Below are positions 44,036 through 64,000 of a DNA stretch of 64,000 bases, piece by piece. The DNA is from Paralichthys olivaceus (Eukaryota > Chordata > Actinopteri > Pleuronectiformes > Paralichthyidae). The notes below the pieces were generated by a model, which saw only the letters and a list, made by a program, of their open reading frames with translations, had not been told where the DNA came from and ran no database searches. The stretch covers positions 2,712,001 to 2,776,000 of the forward strand of contig NC_091112.1 in assembly GCF_024713975.1 (NCBI RefSeq). The letters run 5' to 3'. Position 1 is the first letter of the stretch. Each line of letters begins with the position of its first letter. Both the position numbers and the translations under genes were made by a program.

Positions 44036-44478
44036 CATTAAAACTGACTCAGCTCTTGGACCAAAACCAGGAAAATGATCAACCTTTAAAATTAAAAATA
44101 AATGATAATCAATGTGTTTTAAATTTGCTGACCGACTGTAGCTGAAATACACTGTGTGTCTGTTCGAGGCAGTTTACAGTCAACACGTTAAAATTTAAAG
44201 AAAGACAAAATAAATAAAGATATTATTGTTGTTTTATTGTCAGTTAATCACTGTCACAGTATTTCCTAAAAGGCACATGCCTTCCTTTCCTGCGGAAATT
44301 TTTACGATGGGTTTTAATCAGCATAAGCCAGTCCTTGAGCAGAGAGCTCTGCCTAAGAGAAGGCGGTCTTGGGTGGCAAGGAAAGAGAAGGGATGGGGCA
44401 GCCCGCTGCTGCTGAGATGTGACATCTTGTTGGACGTCCTGAATGAGAATTCATTTCTTCTTGTCGGCCTTCTGTGCA
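44036..44478 (-). pseudogene. Detached eEF1A terminal exon and 3'UTR (relic)
   Basis: Minus strand. The last codons GCAGAAGGCCGACAAGAAGA plus AATGA, the stop, and the whole 3'UTR match the end of copy C (51560-51836) closely, including GTTGGACGTCCTGAATGAGA, GCCCGCTGCTGCTGAGATGT and GATGGGTTTTAATCAGCATA. At about 44478 the match stops abruptly within the last exon, and the 3' flank of copy B begins (CTTAAGGCTGAGTAACTGG). It is the tail of a copy-C-like gene without a body. Confidence 0.8.
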
Positions 44479-44479
44479 G

Positions 44480-45016
44480 ACTCTTAAGGCTGAGTAACTG
44501 GTTTTCACTTGTCATGAATATGTTTCTCTTTCAGCATCCAGTCATGTTAGACCACGGGATTTATTTTCTTGGACTGAGGTGGAGCTGTTACTGACAGTAA
44601 ATATTAACGCTTATATGTCAGATCAGAAACGCATAGTACATCTTTTCCTCATTCCTTTCATCGTGTATAAAAGATCTTCATGTTTGCCTGGTTTTGACTT
44701 TAACTTTAAAACTTCTCTGGTAAATTCCTTCAAAAAAAAATTCTGTTTTGAAAGAAGAAACTGTTCCAGTGTTCGAATCATATTTGAATATTCAGTTTTA
44801 GAGAGAGATGTGTAAAGTGAGTTTATAGGACAATGAGCTATTGAATCTAAGTACAAATATCAAAACTTTGTCATAAGTCCAACTCAATTAATAAATCATA
44901 CTTTCTTTGAAGCACCAGACTGTTCATAAAAGATGACATGATTCATTTAAAGAAACCTTTTCATCTGGAATGTTGAAGATTTTTTATTGTTTGAATCATA
45001 ATAAGAAATAATTTGA
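44480..45016 (-). repeat. Inverted repeat, right arm (3' flank of copy B)
   Basis: Reverse complement of 40304-40860 with only scattered single-base differences. Confidence 0.9.
44983..44988 (-). terminator. Polyadenylation signal of eEF1A copy B
   Basis: AATAAA 28 nt after the copy B stop, in the right arm of the inverted repeat. Confidence 0.75.
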
Positions 45017-48166
<3,150 letters not shown>

Positions 48167-48369
48167 TTACTGCTCATGAAAGACACATTTATTTGAAATA
48201 AAATATGTGAGATTTCAAATGTTTCCAAAATGGGGTCAACTTATTGTTTTATGTTTGGTAATAACAAGCTATAATAATACTCACAAACAAGTACATATCA
48301 CACAAAGTTAAAGTATTAAATATACAGGCAATACTACACAATGTGTTCTCGATCTGATCTTTACTGATG

Positions 48370-48575
48370 CAATTGATTTAGATAAGCAACAATTAGCCAA
48401 TTAATCGATTAGTTGACTGAACAAAAAGGCAAATGTTTTGATTGTATTAGTTGCTTCTGAAAAAAAAATTGTGACATAAGATGCATTTTTCACTACTTTC
48501 CTACATTTTAGAGACAAATCAATTAACGAAGAAAACAAACAGTTTAATTATTAATTATTAGTTGGAGGCCAAAAT
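48370..48575. mobile_element. Degraded MITE-like sequence in copy B intron 1
   Basis: AATTAGCCAATTAATCGATT and ATTAACGAAG-type phrases resemble the ATTAGAGC/GATTAATCG element at 28327-28575. Ends not definable. Confidence 0.4.
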
Positions 48576-48644
48576 TCATGAACATGCAGTATTCAATGTA
48601 TTGTATACTTTTGTTTGAATACATCTACGTACACTGCAGTATTT

Positions 48645-48790
48645 AATGTGCTGTTTCTACCACTGTATAACACATTTCAATATATATTTAGGTTTGGTGT
48701 ATACTAACTGCCACTAGATGTCACACTAGCACCAGGATCTTTGACCAAAACATTGACCGTATATAAAGATAAATGATACATGTTCCAACC
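48645..48790. repeat. Intron-1 repeat shared with the orphan unit, right copy
   Basis: Direct match to 41636-41790 (see there). Confidence 0.8.
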
Positions 48791-48799
48791 AATTGGCAG

Positions 48800-49700
48800 T
48801 TTTTCCACTTCCCAAACCTTATTATACAAACCCAACAGCTTCAGTGATGCTACCATAACTAACTGCTTTAGCACTGCATAACTGATTCATCCTTCCTGCA
48901 GATGTTTGCCCAGATCTTACTGTAACCCTTCTCATTTCTTCCAAGGTGAATGGAGCTTCCTTTGTGCGGTTAGTGTCATCCCTTCTCTCTGATCTTGTCC
49001 TCTCTTGACCTCTCTTGCCCTCCTCAGTCAAGTTATCTGAACTATGAATTTGAATAAGTGCTTCACTATCGGCTTTGCCATCTCTTCATCAGACACTGCT
49101 GCATCCTCCCCCTCTTCAGTACTGGATACTGCCATTCACTTTTGATCGCCCCCATGCTATTGCTAACTAATCATGCCCCAAACATCTCCCACAGGTTGAT
49201 CTCCCTATGCTATTACAAAATGATCATCACGTTTGCCTTTTAGCTTTACATACTATACTATTTTCCCGAACCCTTGCCTGTTTATATTCAATTAAACAAA
49301 TAATGAGTTCTTCTTGATATCCTGAGAGCTTTATTCCTCCCTTTCACTGCTTGGCCACACTCATCCCTCCACCAGGGAGCCGCATTTCTCTTCATTCTTC
49401 CTTTACTTCTAGAAATTGACTGTTTCTCAGCATCTAGAACCATGTTTTAAACTTTTTTTTATCAGCTTCCTCAATATCTTCATTGAAGTCTATTTTATCC
49501 ATCTCATTCTCACATATATACCTAAACACTTCCCACTTTGCACTGCTAAACAGCCACTTCCCCAAAACTTCCCTTTGTTCAGTATTTCTCCGTAGTGCTA
49601 GATCACCGGGAAATGAAAATCAGTGTGGAGAGCACTGACCACTGTCTCACACTGTTGCAGTCTGATTTTTTAATTGAAAACCTTATTTTGTAAATTACAG
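48800..49700 (-). mobile_element. Non-LTR retrotransposon fragment (I/Nimb-like LINE)
   Basis: Reading the minus strand from 49700 down: a FSSAKWEVF-like segment, then a decayed PWW-EEC-AVK linker (GGGMSVAKQ*KGG), GDVWGMIS near 49190, EEGKRGQERTRSE (49010) and APFTLEEMRRVT, ending LLGLYNKVWEVEKLP near 48800. This is the order of the endonuclease-RT region of fish I/Nimb-type LINEs. Frames are interrupted and both ends are missing. It lies within intron 1 of eEF1A copy B. Confidence 0.65.
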
Positions 49701-50469
49701 ACTTTTTAAAGCACTTTCTAAATAAAAAGGGAGTTCATATTTGTCAGCCACGTCCAGTAATATAGGAAATTGGAATGATACATTGAAATGCACCGAGATA
49801 CATTTAAATCGTTGACTGATGAATCCTAATCGAATCGTGAGACTAGTGAAGGTGCACACCTCTAGTGAGCGCACAGTCACGTCAGACAGGCAGCACCTCC
49901 CAGCTCCCAGATTGTGTAACGTCATCACCACTGCACAGTGGTGAAACGTGGCATCGAGTTCCTGCCGAGATACTTGCTCGACCAATTGAGTCATTACATT
50001 ATGCGGGGAGTATTAGAGTCAGGAAATAAGAAAACTAATTTGAATTTCGAGATTTGAGTTGAAATGTCAAGAATAAAGTTGAATGTTTAAAATAAGTCCA
50101 AACAAACCAAAGAAGATTTTATGTTTTATTTTGCATTCAGGGAATAAAGTGGAAATGTTAGGAATAAAATTGAAATGTCAAGAATAACGTTAAACTTTAA
50201 AGGATATTTCAAACTACTAATGTTAACAGCCTTAAATGAGTTAGATCAGTTCAGGGGGAGAAACCAGACGAAAGAGGTGGCAGCACTCGTTCTTCTATAC
50301 TATGTATTGTCCATGTCTTTTCTATTATGTAGCTTATCTCAGTAGTTTTGATTGTCTTATAATATTTATATTTATATACCTTAAACAAGATGAAATGAAA
50401 AATGTTTGTGATAATGAAGTCTATGAAAGCCCTGGAACAGGCCGCAACCACGAGGAGATAGTTCTGTGG

Positions 50470-51310
50470 GAGGCACGTGGTCCAACATGGAGACCACATG
50501 CTCTGTGCTCAGGACGCCATTACTCGAGTACGACTTTAGATAGGAAATAGTTATCGGCCGCTTCATTACTGTTTAAAATTTAATATACATCAAATATTTA
50601 AACTCGGGAAAACCCGCTTGAAATAAAATTAAACCAAATTATTATATTGATGATCTTGGCAGAAAACTATTAGAAGAAAAAGATCATCAACCAAAGCCCC
50701 ACTTCAAGTGTGTACTTCACTGAGTTTTAATAGATTGTGTACGTTTGATAGAATTATAGAACACTGTACTTTCATTTAAAATCTAGAAATGTCAAAGTCT
50801 TTTAACTCACCTGCTGAACAGAGGTAACAGATTTGCGTCCTCTTCTCTTGTGACCGTCCGAACCTTCACTTGCTGATTTATATATAAAGTCATGAGAGGG
50901 ATACGCCTCCTCCGCTCCTCTTCCTCCTGGATGTCTGTCTCTGGACTCATCTCACGCCTCAAACCTGATACGTGTGAACAGTCTCATTCCGTCCATTTAT
51001 AATTACACCACTGCCTGCTGCTGAGAGCAAATTCGACTGAACACTCAAAGACTCAAACCTAAACTGTTGATTCAGTTACTTTTTAAATGCCACAGAAGGA
51101 AATGAATAAAGTAGCAGAGATAGATTTCAGAGTTGAGTTGAAGCTGGTTCGTGTCCTGACAAGCAGAGCGACACACCCAGTGTATCTTGCCAAAAACACA
51201 CACACACATCGTGTTTATAGGACACACGTTAAAAGATGGTAACAACTCACCTGCCTCACCTGTTGTACCTGTTTGTCTCTTCTGAAGCATTTAGTTTCTT
51301 TAGATTAACG
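50470..51310. repeat. Segmental duplication, right copy, part 1
   Basis: Direct partner of 42185-43010, without the LINE. This copy runs on at 51420-51836 into the living copy C gene. Confidence 0.9.
50805..50895 (-). promoter_or_regulatory. Promoter and non-coding exon 1 of eEF1A copy B
   Basis: Minus strand: TATATAAATC (TATA box about 50875-50888), leader with GTTCGGACGGTCAC, AGAAGAGGACGCAAATCTG and TTCAGCAG before GTGAGTT; the exon ends at 50811. It joins to the acceptor GAGCAG ahead of exon 2 (start 48169). The start region is not pyrimidine-rich, so there is no TOP signature, unlike copies C and D. Confidence 0.6.
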
Positions 51311-51576
51311 TTAAGCTAACATTTCTTATGACATTAGAATACGATTTAATACCTGTGGAGGGATGGTAGTGACTCATTGACACTAATGTCACATTTCTCA
51401 GTCTCTTTCCCGGGTGTTTAAAACAATAAATACAAATAATGTCTTTCAGTTATCATTGAATTTGCTCATCAGCTGTAGTTGAAATGTGCTGTGTCTGTTT
51501 GAAGCAGTTAACAGTCACCTAACACTAATTTAAAGAAAGACAAAAGAAATGTCTTAATTTGGCAATGTTTAAGATT

Positions 51577-51590
51577 TTTATTGTTTTATT
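51577..51590 (-). terminator. Polyadenylation signals of eEF1A copy C
   Basis: Two overlapping-context AATAAA hexamers on the minus strand (51577-51582 and 51585-51590), about 215-230 nt after the stop. Confidence 0.7.
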
Positions 51591-51639
51591 GTCAACTTAA
51601 TCACTGTCACAGTTTTTCCTAAAAGGCACATGCCTTCCT

Positions 51640-51715
51640 TTCCTGCGGAAACTTTTACGATGGGTTTTAATCAGCATAAGCCAGTCCTTGAGCAGAGAGC
51701 TCTGCCTAAGAGAAG
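51640..51715 (-). promoter_or_regulatory. Conserved eEF1A 3'UTR element, copy C
   Basis: In sense orientation: AAGGACTGGCTTATGCTGAT, TAAAACCCATCGTAAAAGTT, then TCCGCAGGAAAGG. The same block is in copy D (57240-57310) and in the relic at 44290-44345. From memory the human EEF1A1 3'UTR holds a similar run (ACTGGTTAATGATAACAATG, CATCGTAAAACCTTCAGAAG, GAAAGGA). Copies A and B lack it. Function unknown to me. Confidence 0.6.
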
Positions 51716-51803
51716 ACGGTCCTGGGTGGCAAGGAAAGAGAAGGGATGGGGCAGCCCGCTGCTGCTGAGATGTGACAACTTGTTGGACGTCCTGAATGAG
51801 AAT

Positions 51804-55156
<3,353 letters not shown>

Positions 55157-55199
55157 TTACTGCTCATTAAAGAGAAGAGAAGAGACCATTGATTGTTCA

Positions 55200-56790
55200 T
55201 TAGGTCGCTGACGTTGGGGAACAACTCGGTGCATTACGTTGTAAAACGCCATGATGGCGGAGGCTACTTGATTTATATATATACATAATATTTCACGTAC
55301 ACCTGTTTTATTATAACGTGAGTTTATCGCGACGTTAATTTCATCGTATTTTATACATTAACCCAGCTGGCCCAGTGTGGCGTTCACGCCCTGTCGTATA
55401 AACCGCGACTACACTCAACTTCCTGATAAATTGATCTTTTCGGCTTCTTCTTTATTTCCAAAAGGAATTAAAAGCTTCTAGCATCTTCTCCATATCGATG
55501 AATATAACTGTGGGTGTCTTACTGTTCGCAAAAAATGCTCCAACTGCACCAGGGATGACAGTTGCGTCACTCCACATTAAAAACAAACTGGGATACATTT
55601 AGCTAATTAGCCACCAAATTCACGTTATAACTGCAACTAGTAACAATTTAAGTGCCGTTAACAAAATGCGTACGAATGGGACACTGCGTTAACACACCCT
55701 CTGTGTTGAGTTCCCATTGTGCCCACACGGCGTGAACGCAGCATTTTAACGTCGGTAAAGCTGCGTTAAAATCCAGCGCAGTAGATTCACGATCTTTACG
55801 ATCGAACCGGGAAAATCTTTATCTATTTACGTTTTTTTTTCCTATATGTCATAGTCGGTGCGCGTTCACGACACCGGCGACATGGCCTGAGTCACGCACC
55901 ACGTGCTCGAGTCGGGTGTCGCGACAAAACGGGTCCAGTCTGCCGTAAACCGGTCATCGTTAGCATCTACTCGGTTTATATTTCTGCAGATTTTGTCAAA
56001 CTGTTAGACACACGGAGGTTTATTGGTAAATCCAGGTCCATGATTTCTAACCGGACACATTTTCTGAAAGTGGATGCAGCTCCGTCGTGATTAGTTCGAC
56101 TCCTGTTTTGTTAAACACTTCTTAATATATCTTTCTCTTTACGTTACATGTGTGTTTTACTTCGATGCCCCCCTCATCGGAATCTCAACGGTGTCGAAAA
56201 AAAAAAACTACGTCAGACTGCGTGCGCGCCCCCGCGGACCGCGATCAGTTTCCGGCAGGGGCTCGTCCTGGTGACCGGCCTCCATGTTGCTGCGCAGAGC
56301 CGCCATGTTATCAACCCTTCCAGGCGCGCGCTCCCGCCCATCACAAACAGCGCTTGGGCGGATGGGTGCGCGTCCACGAGGGCGAGTGGAAACTACCATG
56401 ACTGGCAGAAAAAGAAACTGGCGTGAAATGTTCTTCAGAATGAACGCTGCCACACACACGCATCTGAAAACCCCTGAATTATTACAGACCAGGGCGAACT
56501 ATCACCAGAGCCTATAGACAAGTTTGGACAAAATTTACAAAAAGGTGAGCTTGCATGCTTCAACCTATTCTGTGCACATTATTATATATATTTTTTTATA
56601 ATAGCAAAGGAGCACTGGTCTGCATTCTGTTGAGATTATCCCCCATCAAGGTCAAACTGTAATTCTAAATCTCCTCCTGAAATCCTCGGCTCCTAGATCT
56701 CAAATGCATTTTTGTATTTTCTAGTTATTAAGTAAAAATTCACCAACCTGTGCCTGATAAACAAGACGTCCCCGGGTTTGGAGCGCAGGA
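55200..56790. other. Leader intron of copy C
   Basis: Partly CpG-rich (55860-56420) with no coding exon recognised. Short open frames in the CpG-rich part are compositional. The acceptor for exon 2 (GAGCAG before TAAACAAAAATGG) is at about 55160. Confidence 0.5.
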
Positions 56791-56830
56791 AAAAAAGGAC
56801 CGAATGTGATCTTCCCCGAGTTTTTATACA
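56750..56830 (-). promoter_or_regulatory. Core promoter of eEF1A copy C: TATA and 5'TOP
   Basis: Minus strand TATAAAAACTCGGGG (TATA at 56821-56828). The oligopyrimidine start CCTTTTTTTCC begins at 56798, about 25 nt downstream. The leader continues GCGCTCCAAACCCGGGG; a donor is likely at CACAG before GTTGGTG. The TOP start is the known hallmark of vertebrate EEF1A1 mRNA. Confidence 0.75.
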
Positions 56831-57089
56831 GAACCAAAAGAGAGGGAGGGCTGTGCGTATCCCTGTTGCTGTCAGACTAAAAAATAAGGGGTGCTATTGG
56901 CTGGTGCTGCTTAAGTCCTATTGAGGCGATTGGATGACAAGTGCATCAGCGGACAGACGGCTGGGTCAAGAAAAAAAAGAAAAAAAAACAGCTGCAGCAC
57001 AGATCAGCTCTCCACTGACAACCAAACACTAGACTCAACTGCGACGGTTAAGGATTCAAGACGAGCCAATTTCAATTTTTTCAAAGACA

Positions 57090-57095
57090 TTTATT
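57090..57095 (-). terminator. Polyadenylation signal of eEF1A copy D
   Basis: AATAAA on the minus strand, about 305 nt after the stop, beyond the conserved 3'UTR block. Confidence 0.6.
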
Positions 57096-57239
57096 TTTTA
57101 TTAGTTACCAGCAGCGTTCTTTCCAATCAAATGTGTGGCATTAAGATCAAGATACAGTTCTAAACCATTTCCAACTTAAACTTAACTGAGAAGAGGCACT
57201 GTCATGTGATTCAGGTAAGTGACAATGCCACATTGTTCT

Positions 57240-57312
57240 TTTTTCCTGCGAAAACTTTTGCGATGGGTTTTAATCAGCATAAGCCAGTCCTTTAGTAGAG
57301 AGCTCTGTTTCA
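57240..57312 (-). promoter_or_regulatory. Conserved eEF1A 3'UTR element, copy D
   Basis: Same block as in copy C (GACTGGCTTATGCTGATTAA, CCCATCGCAAAAGTTTTCGC), with few substitutions even though the surrounding 3'UTR has diverged. Confidence 0.6.
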
Positions 57313-57400
57313 GAGTAGATGTTTCAGGGTGGGGGGAAGATAGAGGAGTGGCCCGCTGGTGCTGGCACACATCTTGTTGCTGGATGTCCTTCACGACTAT

Positions 57401-59824
<2,424 letters not shown>

Positions 59825-59829
59825 TTAAA

Positions 59830-60540
59830 TCATAAGGGTGAACATTAACCCGGGGAGGCTGTGGTGTGTGTGTGGGGGGTAATGATCCGTGACGATATGA
59901 GCGTTTTAATCCGAATTCACTCCGGTTTTTTTTTTTGAACGACCACCTTTAAAAAAAAAAACCTGATTCTGATTTAAAGCAGTTTTGAACGCGTCTCGTT
60001 AATGGAGGCCGGCGGTGCGGGCTGAGCCGCTCCTGCTAGGCCTCACTCGGCGACAGGCCAGCGGGGACACGTGTTCCTCTGCGGGCCACGTCGTCTAAAG
60101 TTACAAAGATCGCGAAATATTCGGGGGGCCACCTCGTCCCCAGACCCCGAGCTCCTGGCACCGGAGCCCCGCGGGCAGCTGTCTCGTGGAGGGGGGGGGT
60201 AAGAGGAGAAGGAAAAAAATTCCATTCCAGCATCCGCGGAGCTCCGCTAACCGCAGCCGCCTCTTTGTTCCTGTGCTCCTCCATCACAATCCGCTTCTAC
60301 CTCCTTTAAAACACAACCGCGCTTTAAGTTTTAAACACAATGCGACATGTGGAGGCTAGTTTAACTTTAATGGCGGATTCCCTCGATGAAACTAATCCAC
60401 AGGTTAGTGTGAAGTTACATAACCGAGATAAAAAAAGAAAAGAAAGGCCACGTTTCCTCTAAAACAGAACCAGATTAAAACGCTTCGACCACACGTCACT
60501 TCACATTGAGATCCTGACTTTACTCTGGGATTAGTTTAAA
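59830..60540. other. Leader intron of copy D, CpG-rich
   Basis: GC-rich stretches at 60000-60290 without recognisable coding exons. The acceptor GTGTCAG lies before AAACTACAACAATGGG, with the exon starting at 59766. Confidence 0.5.
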
Positions 60541-60559
60541 TAATGAACGCAGCTTAACT

Positions 60560-60652
60560 CACCGGCGTTTCTGTGGTTTTCACCAAAGCTGCTGCCCCTG
60601 GCCAGGTAACAGAAAGAGGAAGTGTGCGGCAGGACCAGCGGGTTTTATACCG
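60560..60652 (-). promoter_or_regulatory. Core promoter and exon 1 of eEF1A copy D: TATA and 5'TOP
   Basis: Minus strand GTATAAAACCCGC (TATA at 60644-60650), then the pyrimidine tract CTTCCTCTTTCTG starting at 60622. Exon 1 ends at 60563 (GAAACGCCG before GTGAGTT). The spacing is right for a TATA-driven TOP gene. Confidence 0.8.
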
Positions 60653-60699
60653 GCTGGGAGGCGGCCTGACTTCCCGTCGCCCTCCCCGGTGACGACCCC

Positions 60700-63600
60700 G
60701 CAAATCACGCACATTCCTGCAAAAAAACGTCAGCACGTCACCGGAAGAAGCTCGAGCAGCGCGGCGGCGACCGTGCGTCCAGACAAACCAGGGGAAAATC
60801 AGAAGCGACTCAAGTGACGATGGAGAAGAAAGTTTGAGTTGTTTAAGTTCAAAACTCTTAAAGTTGACTCGATGGTCGGTTGACGGCAGCTCAGCGATTT
60901 TACCCACGAGGGTGTTTTTTCCACTGTTAGTCACAGAAAAGCACATTCGCATCATAACACGTGGTTCAAATGTGTGAAAATACAAAGATATTTCCATCGT
61001 AACATATAATAATTACTATACAACATTTCCCCATTGAATATATATATTGTTTAATGCGATTACAATATAGATTCTGCATATATGGACATGCAGACAAAGA
61101 CAAAAAGTTTTTTATGAAAATACACAATTCACTTTACTAATTTTGTATTTGCCATTAAGGAGTTAGTCACAAAAAAGCATGTTCATACCATAACTTGTGC
61201 TGCTAGTGGGACACATTTAAGACTAGACAAGTTTAAGACTAAAAAACAACGTCGATCACAAATATTTTATCCATAATAACCAAAATCATTCAGAATCTGT
61301 GTTTGATAAAAGTTCAAAAAAAGGTGTATTTACAATGGAATAGTTGAAAAACTGTAAAATGCGACAAAAAGCTACAAAGAGAATAAATGATCATTTATTT
61401 GAATGTGTTTGTGTTTTGCAGGAACGAATATAACATGACGCAGAGCAGATTTTGAGGACACAGGTAGCTATACTTTCATTTCATTTAATTGACTTTTTTG
61501 AGGCTCAATAATAAAACGCCAGCTGATTTGATAAACAATTCATTGTGTTAAATGTTGGAAACACTGTGTTTGAGACTGACGGTTCAATAAAAACAAGGAT
61601 TTTAAAACTCTGACTTGAGCTGTGTGAGGCTTCACTGTTTTCTGACCTTTTGCAAATAAGACAGATTCAGATTCTGGGGTTTAGTTTTACACTCAAAGTT
61701 TTCATTAACTTACATTTTCAGCACAAAGCACTATGAGCCCACCCTTGGACCCCCAACCTTGCTCCGTCGACACTCTGGCGACGCCTCAGCCTGATGAGAT
61801 TATTTAAATCCCCATTAGATTTACATTCAAACAGATGTCAGACCCTGAGAAGATGAACTCACACTGTTTTCAAGATTTCTTATCAGCCAGTCATTTGCAT
61901 TCCCAACAAACTCATGTGTTTTAAGTGATTAGGGTGGAGAGTATCATCAGTGTCATCTGGTTTAATACTTAACAACCAGAAATAATCTTATCAAATGAAA
62001 AAAAAGTAGCTTAAGTTTACAGTTTAATAATCAAACTGATGAAAAAGCAGATTTAAACTGAGACTAGGTGGAATGAACTGATGTAGACTCGTCTGTTGTG
62101 AGGATGCTGCACAGAGGTGAGGAGGTCAGGTTCTACCTCTTCCAACATCACTGTGGCACGATGCCCAGTTCAGAGGCAGCTGGCATCGCTTGGTGAACGT
62201 GCACACACACGTTTGCACTCACACAGCTATTTGCTCGCCTTTCAGTTCAGGTAGCAGCCGCTTTGACTTGGCAGCTGCTCCTCTCAGTCAGCAGAGGGTG
62301 GAGGGCCTGAGCGGGAAGAGGGAGGGAGGACAGGAGACGGGCAGAGGGAGATAGGGGAGGGGGGAGATAGGGGAGGGAGGAGATAAGGGGCGGAGAGCGA
62401 GAGGCAACTTGACACAAGAGACACAAAAGGTGAATGGAAGTGTGTTTTTACTCTGCTGGAGATGGAGGAGGAAAAGTAGAGAATAGGTCAAAGTGTAAAA
62501 TCCCAGGTAAATGTCAGACGTATGCATTTACAGGCCTACAAGTTATAGATGGGTCAAAAACAGGTTCTGCTGAACACTTCAACATGTCCAAAGGTTGGGA
62601 GGAAACCTGCATGTATAAATATATGCAATGACCCACACCTGTGTGAAAATGTGCTGCACAAAGCATCTCATACTTTGAAACTCTGACACCACGGGCTACA
62701 ACATTGTTGAGTGACTGCCATTCATAACCAGAGGCTCAAAAATGTGGTCTGAGCCAGTTATAATCACGAGAATGACACGGTCCGTTAGTGATTCTTAACA
62801 GCGCCTGCCTTTTAAACAACTCCTTGTTTAAAGTGTCTTTCTCCCAGCCACCGTACAGAGATCAGACTTATTTGTGATTATAGGAGCTTTGATCACGGCT
62901 TGTCCGTGAAAATCAAACATGTTATAACTCCTCTCTGGAAACACCTCCGGCTGACTTGGCTCCATCTGAGAGCGTCTGCGCTTGCGTTATGTGCTGTTCA
63001 TCAATACGTCATGTGACACCAATCACCAAAAGAACCAGGGACTGTCAGTTTATAATGAACTCTGTATTACATTAAAAACAACAACACTGTTTGGAGTCCA
63101 AGCAAAGATTCGAGACAGTTTGTTTACAGTGTCACACGTGAACTGCTGGAAACATCCGTTTTCTAATGTCCTTAAATATCTGATGTGAGTTATATTCTGA
63201 AGGAAAAAAAAAAAAGTACAATTAAAGAACTTAGAGAGAACACAGGTTGTTGTCTCTGTTGAAGATCACTTCAGTGAAACATAGTTAAAGAGCAGATTTT
63301 TATCTTATCACATTCTGCTGTGCACCAGTCTGTGTAAAGCTGTGCACAGAAAGAATAGGAAGAATGAAAACTACTGATTGTACCACAACATCCCTGTTAC
63401 TCAACTGTACACAACTTAAAAGCAACACGCACAAGCTTCCCTGTACATTAAGTTCATGTTGGAACTGTAACAAACACCCAAAATACGGCTTATACCCCAA
63501 ACTACTACACTTACTGTTCCATTTATGTAACTGAGTCTGATATCTGATAATTGTGGAAAGACATATTTGACATATTTAATCTCATTGTGCTGCTAAAGGA

Positions 63601-63836
63601 AAAGTCAGGGGACCTTCACCATCGTCTGGGGACGATAAAGATCTGGACAAAGTGTCACAACAATCCATGAAGCGCATGTTCAGCTATCGCACAGTGAAAA
63701 GTGAAAACTTTGTCCAGACAAACTGTTTCCGCCTCTGCAGGAGAAAACATAGCCTCTGGCGATCTGATGACTGAACGGAGCAGAGTACAGCTAGAAGCCG
63801 TGTTCTTATTCCAGACACACACTAGAACGGGGTGAG

Positions 63837-63874
<38 letters not shown>

Positions 63875-64000
63875 TCTGAGATGTGTGTTTAATTGTGTGT
63901 GTGAGTGTGTGAGTGTGTGAGGGAGAATGTGATTCAACCAGCAGACTGGCAGCCAGTTTCTAGCAGAGCGTCAGTGGTGAGTCATCTTGTAGGAGTGGTG
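60700..64000. other. Right-hand spacer without a recognised gene
   Basis: Mostly AT-rich. A purine-rich minisatellite-like tract (GGGAGATAGGGGAGG units) lies at 62325-62400, and a GA dinucleotide array at 63839-63872. Near the right edge AGAGCGTCAGTG before GTGAGTC (about 63978-63985) would make a good donor and could be the end of a first exon of a gene leaving the window on the right, but nothing else supports it. Confidence 0.45.
63839..63872. repeat. (GA)n microsatellite
   Basis: Sixteen or so uninterrupted AG units followed by TG-rich sequence. Confidence 0.95.

Noticed and set aside
40464-44856. Identical 77-78-codon frames in both inverted arms
   Set aside because: Their identity only reflects the recent inverted duplication. 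They are AT-rich 3' flank without any family match.

Overview
This window is vertebrate nuclear DNA and almost certainly from a teleost fish. Genes are split by GT-AG introns and coding exons code for close relatives of human proteins. The spacers are AT-rich and carry fish-type repeats: terminal-inverted-repeat MITEs, L2-like LINE tails, a tRNA-derived SINE, and CA, GATA and GA microsatellites. I cannot name the species.

Layout. (1) 1-3200: repeat-poor spacer ending in a CpG-rich block with a minus-strand splice donor, probably the first exon of a gene that leaves the window on the left (lypla2 is the guess from gene order). (2) 4190-7545, minus: pithd1, six coding exons, 211 aa. (3) 10261-18008, minus: eloa (Elongin A), twelve coding exons, 680 aa. 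(4) 18.0-23.0 kb: spacer with simple repeats. (5) 24372-28261, plus: a klhl31-type BTB-BACK-kelch gene, six coding exons, 693 aa. (6) 30086-32911, minus: rpl11, six exons, 178 aa, with a TATA box, a 5'TOP start and an eight-copy 30-bp minisatellite in intron 1. The order rpl11-eloa-pithd1 on one strand matches human 1p36.11; klhl31 lies between them on the other strand. (7) 34.2-60.7 kb: a translation elongation factor 1-alpha (eEF1A) cluster. It holds four intact seven-coding-exon genes, here called A (plus) and B, C, D (minus), plus gene relics. (8) 60.7-64.0 kb: spacer with purine-rich repeats.

The eEF1A cluster is the part worth attention. A and B are arranged as an inverted pair whose 3' halves, introns and 3' flanks are nearly identical. 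The introns show a patchwork: A intron 2 is almost a copy of C intron 2, A introns 3-7 follow B, C and D share intron 3, and D carries an A/B-type exon 5 and intron 4. This is what repeated gene conversion would leave. A segmental duplication left an orphan eEF1A promoter plus exon 1 (about 42.5 kb) and a detached terminal exon plus 3'UTR (about 44.2-44.5 kb).

C and D look like the housekeeping pair: TATA box, pyrimidine (TOP) start, Gly2, a lysine-rich C terminus and a conserved 3'UTR block. A and B differ in all of these: a different promoter and exon 1 without a TOP start, Gly2 replaced by Ala or Val, a shortened C terminus, a very short 3'UTR, and in B loss of Lys165. The window thus pairs two parts of the protein-synthesis machinery (rpl11 and eEF1A) beside a transcription elongation factor, with an eEF1A sub-lineage that looks specialised.
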